From: Torymus aiolomorphi
Lineage: Eukaryota; Arthropoda; Insecta; Hymenoptera; Torymidae
Direction of reading: 5' to 3'
DNA: 64,000 nt
NCBI GenBank assembly: GCA_036365515.1
Contig: CM070874.1
Location: 212,716,297 to 212,780,296, forward strand
Below the pieces are notes generated by a model, which had not been told where the DNA came from, made no database searches, and saw only the letters and a list, made by a program, of their open reading frames with translations. Of this stretch, positions 20,519 through 30,424 are shown piece by piece. Position 1 is the first letter of the stretch. Each line of letters begins with the position of its first letter. The position numbers were made by a program, and so were the translations under genes.

Positions 20519-22065
20519 ATTGGTTTCTCACTGGAATATTTATGCGAAAGAAAAAAAAAATATAAAACAGAAGAGCGAAAAAAAAACTGATCGCAAGTAG
20601 ATTTTTCGGCTCGTTCGCTCCGCAATTTACAGCGTGTTGTTACTCAGTGCGTCGATTGGGTGCGCGTATTTCCCTAATCCCTGGGCGCTTACAATCGCGA
20701 GTTACAGAAGAAAAAAAACTAAACTGTTTCTCAATCTGTCGCACTGAGTAAATTCGCGAGCAGAAACGACAGCGAAACACGAAAAGAGTGTTACGCTTAA
20801 ATATTTACTTCGCGTTGTATTTATTTTTACGAAAATTTACAATGAAGAACGAGAATAATTTTCGTCCACGCGGCCAAAATCTTCTCGCAAAACTTTAGTC
20901 TGCGAGAAGTTCGCCTTCTCTTTCCACCGCAAAATAATAAAATAAATTGTGGAAAGAGGGTGCGTTCGGCAATTGTGTCGCGCGATAAAATTCGGCGACA
21001 CCCCGTTTAAAAGCCGTTGAAAGAAAACAATTCACTCGAAAAAAGAATTTTGAGTGCCTTAAATTGCAGGGTATTCTACAAAAAGTGCAGACGTAGAAAG
21101 AAATCGCGCTTGCTTTTCCCCTGATTTTGTTGCTCCTATATAACAGCGAATATATCAAAACCAAAATCTTCTCGCAAAACTTTAGTTTGCGAGACGTTCG
21201 TTTTCTCCTTCCACTACAAAATAATAAAATAAACTGTGGAACGAGAACACGTTTGGTATTTGCGTCGCTCGTCAAAATACGGCGACGCTTTATTTAACCG
21301 TTACTAAAAAAAACAAAATTTTCTTGCACACGTGAGGCTATAATAAAGGGCCACACGAAAGATAGAAAACTTGCTGATTTCCAAAAAACAATAAGGCGGA
21401 GAGAGATTAAATGGTTGAAGAAAGAAGGAAGGAAAAACCAAAAAAAAAAAATTTTTAATTTCCTTCCAAAATCACGAAAAAAAATTTTAAATTTATTTTT
21501 AAAAGTACTAAAAAATACAAAAAAAAATTTTATTAATTATTATTATTTATAATTTTTATTTGTTATTATTATTAATAATTTTTATCTCTTTAAGTTAATA
21601 ATTTTTAGTTTGCAATTCTAATAATTTTTAATTTTTATTGTTAATAATTTTCCTTAATTAATTAATTATTGTTGGATTATTACCAACAATAATCTCTCTT
21701 TCCGTCTTTTGCTATTTATCCGAGCAAACAAATAAGGTTTTAGAACGAACGAATATATCTCCTAGTTGTTTAGCTATATCGCTAAACGACTTACTAATTG
21801 ATTATAAATCGAATTAGTATGAGGGAAAAGCACAGCTGCGAACTTTTGCGTAAATGAGCCTATATATCGCGAGGTCCGAATTATTTTCGTTTCTGCTCGC
21901 GATATAATACTTGTTGTCGAAAAGTATTTTCGTGGACTTAGAATTGTCTACGACACTCTCGCACACATACATACACTCTCACGGTCGAACGATCGCGGTG
22001 TCGGCTGTGTTGCGAGCCCGCGCGTGTTTACAAACACGCGCCGCGCGCTATCCTACTGTACCTAT
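20519..22065 (-). other. 5' leader of the LTR element, with an internal direct repeat
   Basis: No gene is seen between the PBS and gag. A direct repeat of about 110 bp (CTTCTCGCAAAACTTTAG, then CAAAATAATAAAATAAA) starts at 20881 and again at 21168, spaced about 287 bases. 21430-21700 is extremely AT-rich. Long leaders with repeats may hold packaging signals or a promoter, but that is inference. Confidence 0.6.
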
Positions 22066-22083
22066 CCACACGTACGGGCGCCA
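22066..22083 (-). promoter_or_regulatory. Primer-binding site
   Basis: On the element's strand TGGCGCCCGTACGTGTGG begins two bases after the 5' LTR. TGGCGCCC is the usual start for a lysine-tRNA type primer site; the remaining bases were not compared with an actual tRNA. Confidence 0.75.
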
Positions 22084-22085
22084 GT

Positions 22086-23060
22086 TGTAACAGGGCGAAT
22101 AGTTTTCGGAGCGAGAGAGTTTTCGGCAACGCCGAAAGCTTACCTGTATGCTCTCTCTCTCTCGCTCACACTGCTCCGCAACGACGATGCCTTCCTCGGC
22201 GCTGCTCGTCGAGGACGATGCTCGCCTACGTTGCGGCTCGAGCGGCGCCCTGGCAGAATTGCCGGCTCTGCGCGCGCTCGGTACAATGCCGTTCGCTGAC
22301 TGTGTACAACCGGGTAACTCAGAAGTTACCCGGGAATTTTAATATCGTGTGTGTGACTCTACGCGTTCCTTACGGCAGGGGAAACACGCGCGAGTACTTG
22401 GGGCTCAGATGATCGCCGAGGAAGTCGGCGATCCCGCGGAGGCGGCGGTATCCGAGGTACTCGTAGGAATAACGGCGGAAGGGAAGGGGCGAAATAACAA
22501 TTCGCGAACTCTTAATTAAGAAATGTAAAAGACCGTTTTATTGTCCATTCAAAAGAGGAGTTTACAAACGAACAGGATAGTGAGCGCGCCGCGGTCTCTA
22601 CTTCTCGCGAGGACGAAATGCCTCGCGAGTCGCACGCGTCGCGGATGTCGCGCGCAGATACACTCCCGGAGACGAGGTGCACCACCCGTCTCCGACGCTC
22701 TCTACCTCGCGCGTCGAGGTAGAGTCTCGCTCGCGCGTAGGGGGCCTGCAGGCACTAACCTTACTTATGTCTGCGGAGCCCGGGCTAGAGCCGTCCCGTT
22801 CTCTCGCGCGCACGACGATGAGGACCCTCTCCGTCGCCTTGCTCCCTCTCCTTTCTTTCTCTCTCTTCTTTCGCTCTCTGCTTTCGCTCTCTGCTTTCTC
22901 TCTCTTCTTTTTTCCGTGCGCGCACCGAATCGGCAGAAACTTGACTACTCGTTCTCGCGCGCACCGTTGCCGATCCGCCCTCCTCGCGCCTGCGCATCCC
23001 CGCTTCGCTCCTCGATGGCTCGCGCGCGTGGTAGTTCGCCCGCGGATTTCGAACTTCGTT

Positions 23061-23063
<3 letters not shown>
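22086..23063 (-). repeat. 5' LTR of the Gypsy-type element
   Basis: The partner of 12683-13662. Promoter and transcription start must lie here on the minus strand, but no clear TATA box stands out. Differences from the other LTR include a shorter CT run near 22150 and substitutions such as the CC/CT change near 22796. Confidence 0.95.
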
Positions 23064-23119
<56 letters not shown>

Positions 23120-23354
23120 TTCTCCAAAGGGGTTTATAAAGCCCGTTTTTTATATATAGGGGTTTATCGAGCCCGAGTTGGATTATGCAGCCCGGCCTTC
23201 ATAATATTTCTAAATATAGGGATTTATGCGGCCCGACCTAGAGTCTATAACCCCAGGGTCCATTATTTCTTTAGTCACTTGCCATAGGGAACTCTGGGCT
23301 GTAGGTACTAAGACTAACAGTCTTGGGCTACATAAATATATAAATATATATACA
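23064..23354. repeat. Spacer with TA microsatellite and GGTTTAT-AGCCCG phrases
   Basis: TA repeats (23064-23116) are followed by imperfect phrases such as GGGTTTATAAAGCCCG, GGGTTTATCGAGCCCG and GGATTTATGCGGCCCG. Then comes a stretch shared with 11080-11118 (AGTCACTTGCCATAGGGA...GGCTGTAGGTACTA). This is the centre of the split palindrome on the right side of the retrotransposon. Confidence 0.75.
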
Positions 23355-23950
23355 TATATATATATTCAATTAATATTTGATTTATATTATCTTTACTCTG
23401 GGCGTAAGTTCTCGTAAATAATAACCAGCTGATTTGTTAGATGCACTATTTATTGGCAAATATAAATTTTATAAATAAGACAATAAGATTTACAATTTAT
23501 TCACTTGGTTTAACAATGTATAATACCGATAACGTATTAAATTGATATAATTGCTTTACTATTATTGGCTCGTATTGGCCTGTATAAAAATAATAATCGT
23601 TTCTCCTATTGTCAGCTGGAGTGGTACGGAGCTCGCGACTTTTGTACGATTACTGATTTGTGTGTTGAGAGTCGCCGTATTTATTAAGCGGTTAATTTGG
23701 CTTAAAGATGATTTTGACGCTGAGTCAGAATCATCTTTTTAAACAAATTTAGTAAATATTTAATATCATCATTTCGATTTCACACTTAAAAGTGCTGATT
23801 CTAAACATAGTTGCGATGTACGGTTGGTTTCACAAGGTCAGTGGCTCGCTACGTCACGCTGGCTGTTGCGTAGCCGAAATTGCTGTACTGTTAAAATTCG
23901 CACTCGCATCGTTTTGTGGGTCAAAGAAATGAATATTGGGATTTAATAAC
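23355..23950. repeat. Right arm of the large inverted repeat
   Basis: The reverse complement of 11883-12672 without the MITE. It begins ATATTCAATTAATATTTG and ends GAATATTGGGATTTAATA. Around 23703 it shows the uninterrupted TTAA that marks the MITE's empty site. Confidence 0.85.
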
Positions 23951-24788
23951 ATCACAGACATACTTATCAGTTTATAATTTGTCTTGCCCTATCGCAATGC
24001 CGCTTGCATTGGAATGCAACGTTGTCAAAATTCGCATATAGGACATTTGTATGTCAGAAAATTAGTGGCGATAAATATGCATTATTAATTTGATTTTAGA
24101 GATACGTCACAGACGTAACAATATAATAAAATTAACACGAATTGCACAGAGTTTTTGCATATAATAAAATACATACTTGATAACAATTTTTTCCAATTTA
24201 ATGGGAAATTCTACCAATAAATTAATAATGTGCAAATTCTTGATACAGAAATTAATAGAGGAAAAAGACTGTTTTTCCGAAGCCGTATTCATACACACGC
24301 AAGTAAAATATAGTATCTCATAATATATTTTATAAATCCTGTAACTTTGTTAAATTATTATATTAGTTGAAAAAGTGTAGCATAATTATTACACTAAATA
24401 AATTTATGTTACAGTTAAACAAAAGTACATTAATAGTAGATTTCTATAAATTGATGCTATATTTTCAGAGAATAATTTACAACTGTTGATACAAGTATTT
24501 ATTTTTCAAATATTTCTTTTGTGAATCGACACTCGACCACAACATGAATCTCATTATGCATAAATGAAATATAAGTATATATACTCATAAGATACTTCCA
24601 ATAAATGTTAGAACTAAATTAATTTAGCAACAACAGTGCATCCATTATAAAAATAGAACATGCAAATTTTCCAAGCGATACTCAGATTGAAAGTACTAGT
24701 CGAGTAGTATCATACATAGTAATATCATACATGATAATGATATTTATCTGAATATTTAGATGCATTTACAAGGTTATTTTCTTGTAAA
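23951..24788. other. AT-rich DNA, nothing recognised
   Basis: Short open frames only, without motifs or codon pattern. No repeats of note were seen. Confidence 0.6.
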
Positions 24789-25385
24789 ATTGATATTTAT
24801 ATTTGCATGCTGAGTTGATTTTCAATAACCAACAATCTAGTACATTATTATCTTTTTCTTTTTCCTTTTCGTTTTCTTTTTCCTTTTCGTTTTCTTTTTC
24901 CTTTTCGTTTTCTTTTTTGTTTTTATTTTCATTTTCTTTTTGTTTTCATGTTCGTTTTCGTTTATTTTCTTTTTTTTTCTTTTAATACTTTCTTAGTTCT
25001 TTGAGAAGTACTAAATAATATTAAGCACAACAACACAAGTTCTAACTACGTAATTACTTATACCACTACTATACATATATTAACATTTATATTTGCATGC
25101 TGAGGTGATTTTGAATAACCAACACTCTAGTACATTATTATCTTTTTCTTTTTCATTTTGGTTTTCTTTTTTGTTTTCATTTTCATTTTTTTTGTTTTCA
25201 TTTTCTTTTTCGTTTTTTTTCTTTTTTGTTTTCATTTTCATTTTCTTTTTGTTTTCATTTTCGTTTTCGTTTTTTTTTCTTTTTCTTTCTTTTAATACTT
25301 TCTTAGTATTTTGAAGTACTAAATAATGTTAAGCACAACAACACAAGTTCTAACTACGTAATTACTTATACCACTACTATACACA
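24789..25385. repeat. Tandem duplication of about 290 bp with pyrimidine tract
   Basis: Two copies begin at ATTTATATTTGCATGCTGAG (24795 and 25085). Each contains a CTTTTTC/CTTTTCG-type pyrimidine tract, then TACTTTCTTAGT and AAGCACAACAACACAAGTTC. The tract expanded differently in each copy. The FSFSF frames over it are not genes. Confidence 0.9.
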
Positions 25386-25844
25386 TACTCTCACATATAC
25401 ACATTATTTTAACTTTCTGCATAACACCATCGTCAGAAAATTTACTGAAACCAATTATAAACCATATAGAAAATTAACAGGACCGCAAATTGGTCAAGAT
25501 CAACGCCACTAGGTATTCGACTATTTGAAATGTAAACTTGATTATTATTATTATAATTTTGGTTAAAATGGCACTTTTTTAGTAGAAATTGTGGATTATC
25601 AGCAATCAGTAGCGTTCTATTAATTCTTGTTAATCCTGCTTTCAGAATTTTAAGTATCTCTAATCAATAAAAAAAGTTCAGCACAGGCAAAAACTACACA
25701 ATTACATATTCTACTACTTATCTATGATCATGCATTATAAAACATAACATGCAAAACTTAAAATATACAACTTGAGGTATAGATAATGTAGAACTTTCTT
25801 GTAGACTCGTCTTCTTCTAATTATTTGGAATCGTTATTTTCTTT
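25386..25844. other. AT-rich DNA, nothing recognised
   Basis: No ORF with recognisable content and no clear repeat between the pyrimidine-tract duplication and the fold-back element. Confidence 0.6.
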
Positions 25845-26125
25845 ACATTCTGAGCGCAAAATACTATTTTCGCCATACCCTGGTCGAAAGTGACACCTTC
25901 GCTCCCGGCTCAAAAACGCGAATGTGGTATTTTCGGCCCGGGTATAGTGAAAAATCGTATTCACAACACGTGAACTCTTTACATTCCTAGTTGCGTAATA
26001 TACTATTTCATCATACCCGGGGTGAAAATACCACATTCGCGTTTCAGAGCTGGGAGCTAAAGTAGTACTTTCGGTCAGGGTATGGTGAAAAATAGTATTT
26101 TCCGCTCAGAGTGTAAAAAAATAGT
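25845..26125. mobile_element. Fold-back (hairpin) element
   Basis: The left arm (CTGAGCGCAAAATACTATTT, ACGCGAATGTGGTATTTTC, CCCGGGTATAGTGAAAAAT) matches the reverse complement of the right arm (26010-26120) with mismatches. Phrases such as CGAAAGT...CGCTCCCGGC recur at about 60055, so this is a dispersed family. No coding capacity. Confidence 0.75.
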
Positions 26126-26488
26126 ATATTACGTACTCAGGAAATAAAAGTAAAGAATTATGTCCCAGATCGCATGTAAATTGTCTCCCGAGCGCAGGAT
26201 TCAGCTAGCTGCTATCCCCGCTCCTCTCTCCACGGGCAGGTTGAGCGCGGTGCTGTTGCGTGGGAGTCGGGACTACACTATATCGGTCACGCACATGTTC
26301 TCTCTCCGGGCGGATTGAGTGTACTGGTGTGTGGATTTGTGCGTGCCTGCAAGGCGTGTGGTGAGAGAGGAGTGGGGTATTTTGGTGTGTGACGGTGCGG
26401 GTGGATGCGAGGAAGTGGATAGAGATAAAATAAAAATAATTTTTATATTAAATATTAATTTTTATTTGACACACACACACACACACAT
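26126..26488. other. GC-richer region next to the divergent gene set, no gene recognised
   Basis: Composition rises in GC at 26160-26430, then falls to an A/T run and a (AC)n tract at 26470-26487. No domain-bearing ORF. It could hold the 3' end of the minus-strand genes at 26.8-28.0 kb. Confidence 0.45.
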
Positions 26489-26732
26489 GGACGCGAATGT
26501 ACATATATGTATCGTTGCACACACAAATGGATATTTGACATACATATAGGTGCCGTTGCACACGTACACTCATACATGCACACACAAAGGAATATTATGC
26601 AATATTACGCGGACGCGAATGTACATATATACATCGTTGCACACGCAAAGGAATATTTGACATACATATAGGTGCCGTTGCACACGTACACTCATACATG
26701 CACACACAAAGGAATATTATGCAATATTACGC
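26489..26732. repeat. Tandem repeat, 122 bp, two copies
   Basis: Units 26489-26610 and 26611-26732 both begin GGACGCGAATGTACATATAT, contain ATAGGTGCCGTTGCACACGT and end GCAATATTACGC. They differ at a few positions. Confidence 0.92.
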
Positions 26733-26856
26733 AAGTCCAACACATACATAGTCGGTACAATTGCGGTAAATATAAGATCACATTGGGACGTTTCACACAC
26801 TATGCACACTACACTTTTTGCTGTTCTTGTTGGTGGTGGTGGTGTTGCTGCAGCGA

Positions 26857-27234
26857 TCATCGCGATGACGGTGGCGTTGGCGATCGCGGTGAGTCCATTT
26901 GTTGGAGATATCCGCATGGGCTATTTCTGCACGTGGCGCACCTGAATTGGCTACAGCGCCAACACTGGTCCCACGTCAGGCCATACGGATTGTGTCGCAG
27001 AGGGCGGAATATTGTTCTGCATGAATTGCAGTATGTTCCTGCTGGCGGTCTGGTTTGCTGTTGTTGTTGCTGTATTTGTTGTTGCTGCTGCTGTGCGATG
27101 GCCAGCATTTCTTCTTTAATATGTTCTACATCGCGGGCGGTGCGGTTCACACCCGCCATGTAGCGCTCCAGCCGGTTGTGTGCGATGGTCAGTCGGTGCT
27201 GCAGAGTGGCAATTCTTTGATTTGTTTGCTCCAT
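26857..27234 (-). CDS. Coiled-coil, poly-Gln and zinc-motif protein, unknown
   Basis: An intact 125-aa ORF. The N-terminal 50 residues form a probable coiled coil (MEQTNQRIATLQHRLTIAHN). Two short glutamine runs follow, then a Cys-rich module, CNSCRTIFRPLRHNPYG...CWRCSQFRCATC, with three CX2C pairs that look like a zinc ribbon or treble clef. A short Ser/Pro tail ends the protein. It is on the minus strand, pointing away from element B, with two more minus-strand frames upstream. I do not recognise the family. The coherent domain order and the CX2C spacing argue that it is real; it may be an accessory gene of element B. Confidence 0.5.
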   Translation of the reverse strand: MEQTNQRIATLQHRLTIAHNRLERYMAGVNRTARDVEHIKEEMLAIAQQQQQQIQQQQQQTRPPAGTYCNSCRTIFRPLRHNPYGLTWDQCWRCSQFRCATCRNSPCGYLQQMDSPRSPTPPSSR

Positions 27235-27436
27235 GGTCCGAGCAATACTGGCGAGCGGCTATGCTGGCGATCGGCGGTACGGCGTGATGTCGCTGGTGAC
27301 GGTGGCTGCAGTGGTGGGGGCCTTGGTGGCGGGGGCCTCCGTGGTGGGGGCCTCGGTGGTTGTGCAATACATTGGGTTTCGGGGGCGTTTCTTCAATTTG
27401 CACGCGACTCATGAACCGAGTCCGTACACGCTGCTG

Positions 27437-27872
27437 CTATGTTGGCGGTATAACGCGATGGCGCTGGTGTCGTCGGCGGCGGTGGTGGTGGTGGCGGTGG
27501 TGGTGGTGGCTATGCATCCCGCTTTTATCGGCGGCGACGCATACGTAATGAGTACGGACTTTGGCGTATACGCCTCCTGCACCGCGTCCGTCGGCACTGT
27601 CTCTCGATACGTGATGAGTATAGACTTTGGTGCGTATCTGGAAGGCGTATACGACCATGCACCGAGTCCGCACATGCTGCCTCTCGTTGTCTGGCCAGGC
27701 TCCCAGGAGTACCGCTATATCCGCTGTTAGGCGGTCGTACACTTCTTGAGCGTCTTGATTATATTTTCGCTCGTTCCACAAACGCTGCGTGGCACAATTT
27801 AAACAGCGGACACTCTTATTTTCTATGCCTTCGGTGAGCTGCTCGAGGTCTCTGTCGGATCTTATACTATGC
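27437..27872 (-). pseudogene. Minus-strand ORF with CX2C and helical segment, His-rich end
   Basis: The open frame holds RDLEQLTEGIENKSVRCLNC, then LWNERKYNQDAQEVYDRLTA and DIAVLLGAW. It then becomes low-complexity and histidine-rich over GGTGGTGGTGG-type repeats, so the real C-terminus is doubtful. It follows the 27867-27959 ORF after a frame change. Function unknown. Confidence 0.35.
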
Positions 27873-27959
27873 GTCTATCTTCTTATACACCCGGTATTGC
27901 TCATTGAAAACAGCTTGCAAAATGTTTTCGATGAATTTAAAATTTTCTAGGGATTCCAT
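27867..27959 (-). pseudogene. Short N-terminal ORF fragment, divergent cluster
   Basis: ATG at 27959 opens MESLENFKFIENILQAVF, a helical peptide of 30 codons ending at a TAG. The next frame downstream continues with plausible protein (27872-27437), so the two may have been one gene now split by a frameshift, or exons. It is preceded upstream by poly-acidic codons in other frames. Confidence 0.3.
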
Positions 27960-28058
27960 GGCGATGCTGATGACGATGACGACGACGACGACGAAGGCGA
28001 CGATGTGTCCGGCTAAGCTTGGTTGGTACTGTGGTAGTGCAGTGCGCACCCCGCTCTT

Positions 28059-28360
28059 TTAAGTACACGGCCGTGGAGGGTAGAGTGGGGAGAAACTGGC
28101 CAGGGCGAGGGAGTAAGTACTAGTGTTTCCTACAGAAACTCTCAGTTTTATAGTAGTGTTAGAAAATTCTCGGGGAATAGTGTGAGCGATGAAAAAGTAC
28201 CAGATTAAGCGCAGGGGTTTATGGTGGATAAAGCGATGAGAATCTGTCCAGGGGGACAGAGTAAGCACACCCGTTTCCTACAGAAACTCTCGGTTTTACG
28301 ATTTGTATTAGGTCGAGAAAATTCTCAGGGAACAGCGCGGGTTGTGAAAAAAAGTGCCAG
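28059..28360. repeat. Imperfect direct repeats in putative divergent promoter region
   Basis: Two copies of about 120 bp (GTTTCCTACAGAAACTCTC, then GAAAATTCTC and GGGAA) occur at about 28110-28215 and 28250-28360. The copies differ by substitutions and small indels. They lie between the minus-strand ORFs on the left and the plus-strand element B genes. A regulatory role is inference. Confidence 0.65.
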
Positions 28361-28985
28361 AGTCTTGGGGCCACTTTTCAAGTGTTCTTAGGGAAAGAAA
28401 ATTTTCAGCTGTTGGTGTGCGCTCCGAAGAAAGTGACCTGGTCGGGGAAAGCCTGTACATTTTTGCCATTGTGAGGTATTTACGACGTACTGACGAGCGA
28501 TAAAAGAACTAGCAGACTCACAATGCTAGTCTGTATTTAGAGTTTTCTCTAATTTCGACAGGCCGGGTGAGTAATGTTTTGTAAAACAATACCCCCGACT
28601 GGGGCGACACAACTGGCTGTATAGTTTTTATCTCAAGTGCGCTTCTCGGCTTTCTCGCATCAATAGGGTCGTATTTTTACGGTGCTGGTCCCACGCACGT
28701 ACGTTTGACGAAGTGTTGTTCCTTTTTCTCAGCTGGAGAGCTGTATAGCGCTGCTATTTTTTTCGATGTACACTCTTTTTTCATAAGATGTTTATTTTGA
28801 CTCTCGGGAATGTTTCGAAGAAAATGTGCTCGTGGGGTAGGGCGCTGTCGTCAACTTCTTCGAGATGACTAGATGACTAATTTTTTTATCATACGTTTGT
28901 TGGGGTGCGTTTCAAAGATGACGTGTGTGTGTATAAGAAGTCCAAGCTCGCATGCGACGCGCTCAGTCTATTCAGAAGTTTCGAG
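28361..28985. other. Upstream region of element B, no gene recognised
   Basis: Moderately GC-balanced DNA with short open frames lacking recognisable motifs. It probably contains 5' sequences for the rightward genes. No TATA box can be assigned with confidence. Confidence 0.4.
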
Positions 28986-28987
28986 AT

Positions 28988-30294
28988 GGATAATCAGGCA
29001 AATAGTTCGTTGCGGAAAGCTGTGTTACGGCTCGCGGCTAGAGCCCGTCACGGCAGAAACCCCGCATGGCTGCGGTGTTTACGGCGTATGTCGTGTGAAA
29101 ACTTATCAGTGAAATTACGGCTACTACTAAGAATAGCAGGGTATCGCGCAATAGTGTGACTTTACAACGCATTCGCTTGTTCGCGCGAAGTACAGACCGT
29201 CATTGAAGATGATGTCTTCGAGCGCCGATTAAGTGGATTGCCCGTGTTTCGCGGTATTGCGAATGCACGCGCGGAACGTTTAGGTAAGTCTAAAACTTTT
29301 TTTTTCAAAATAATTTTCCTTTACTTTTTTTATTTACATATTTTTATTTACAACTTACGAGAGCCTCATTCACGATGATTGGGATACGGAAAACTATCCG
29401 ATAGCTCGAGTGCGGCCAGCGATGAGACGCATTTCGAGCCAAGTGTGGCAGCCATGTCGCCGCAGCACTCGGCGCGCACGGCAGGCGTATTTAATCCTGT
29501 AGTGCGGTAACTCAACTTTACATCAGTGACTACACTGATACGGAGAGCGAAGGTGCGGGCGAGCAGCTGGTTGTCGCGGCCGAAGTGCACAGGTCCGAAG
29601 ATGACCACCCCGAAGACACCCAGCCCGAAAGCCCGTCGCTCATCGCGTGGGAGCGTTTCGACGACGACGACGACGACGACGAGAATGAGATGGGGGAGTC
29701 GGAGACGGAAGAGGAGCGAGTGGCGCGAATCGAGGTTGATAGGCGCCCAGAAGAGATGATGCACAGGGACCTCGAGATTGCCGACGCGCTTGAGATGTAC
29801 GATCGTCCGCTAGTGACAGAAGCAGAACGACGTCTTATCGCGAGCCATCCGCCCAACGTGAATGTCGAAGATAACAGCACAGCTGCAAACACTGTGCGCG
29901 CCGATCGTGAACGGCTGTTGACGAGCTTGCAAGGCGTGGCAAACATGGTTAGCGCCGACTACAATCACAATTACCCGTCGCATCGCCGTGTCAACGAATG
30001 TAAGTAAAAATATATTTATTTAAGAGCGTTTCTGATTTTGTTTTTAAAAGTGAAATATTTATTATAATTATCCGCACGCGCGATCTGATGTATCAGGAAA
30101 CTCGTTCGTCGCTCCCCGATGTCGACGGTTTACCGGAGTTATATGAGCAAATAGCGCATAATCCGCAGGCAACGATTCAGCGCTGGTTCCGCGACCTAGC
30201 GCAAGACGAGACTTCTGCGTTATATACCGACGCAAACATCACAGATCTTATAGCGCGATTACTCGAAAATTTTGCCGGTTATTCTGAGCCTTAA
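28988..30294 (+). pseudogene. Putative spliced acidic protein upstream of polymerase B (Polinton B)
   Basis: Three coding-looking stretches share the plus strand. Stretch 1 (28988-29283) begins MDNQANSSLRKAVLRL and has an in-frame TGA at 29157; it ends at a GTAAGT donor (29284). Stretch 2 (about 29527-30002) follows a CATCAG acceptor and is very acidic (DYTDTESEGAGEQ, a DDDDDDDE run, LASHPPNV-type text), ending at another GTAAGT. Stretch 3 (30088-30294) begins MYQETRSSLPDVDGLPELYE. The reading phases across the candidate introns do not match without a one-base change, so either the splice sites are wrong or the gene is decayed. No domain is recognised. It may be a separate early gene or the N-terminal part of the polymerase. 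Confidence 0.4.
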
Positions 30295-30424
30295 ATGTAA
30301 AAAAAATCAGAAACGTTTAAAAATAAAAAAGTTAAGAAAATATAATTTGTTTTTGACTTTCTTATTTAGCGAGTCTCGAGTCCCATTTCCTGCCGCCACC
30401 GCAGGTAGGTGGTAGTGTTTATAG

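Larger units (their letters stand above)
12683..23063 (-). mobile_element. Ty3/Gypsy-type LTR retrotransposon, nearly complete
   Basis: The element runs on the minus strand from the 5' LTR (22086-23063) to the 3' LTR (12683-13662), about 10.4 kb. LTR ends are TGTAAC...GTTACA. Inside, in transcript order, are a PBS, a 1.5-kb leader, gag with zinc knuckle, protease-RT-RNase H, integrase, an extra ORF and a polypurine tract. The two LTRs differ only at scattered single bases and small indels in CT runs, so insertion was recent. It sits inside a TA microsatellite, so the likely 4-bp duplication ATAT on both sides cannot be proved. Gag and pol carry frame breaks at a C run near 19680 and near 16340-16360. 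Confidence 0.92.

Noticed and set aside
24803..25314. FSFSFSF-type ORFs
   Set aside because: Translation of the pyrimidine tract in the tandem duplication.
27055..27730. Plus-strand Val/Gly/Trp-rich ORFs
   Set aside because: Opposite strand of the GGT/GCT repeat region; the minus-strand frame with CX2C pairs is the better candidate.
28873..29159. ORFs at 28873 and 28905 as separate genes
   Set aside because: Overlapping frames without motifs; only the part from ATG 28988 was kept, as a tentative first exon.
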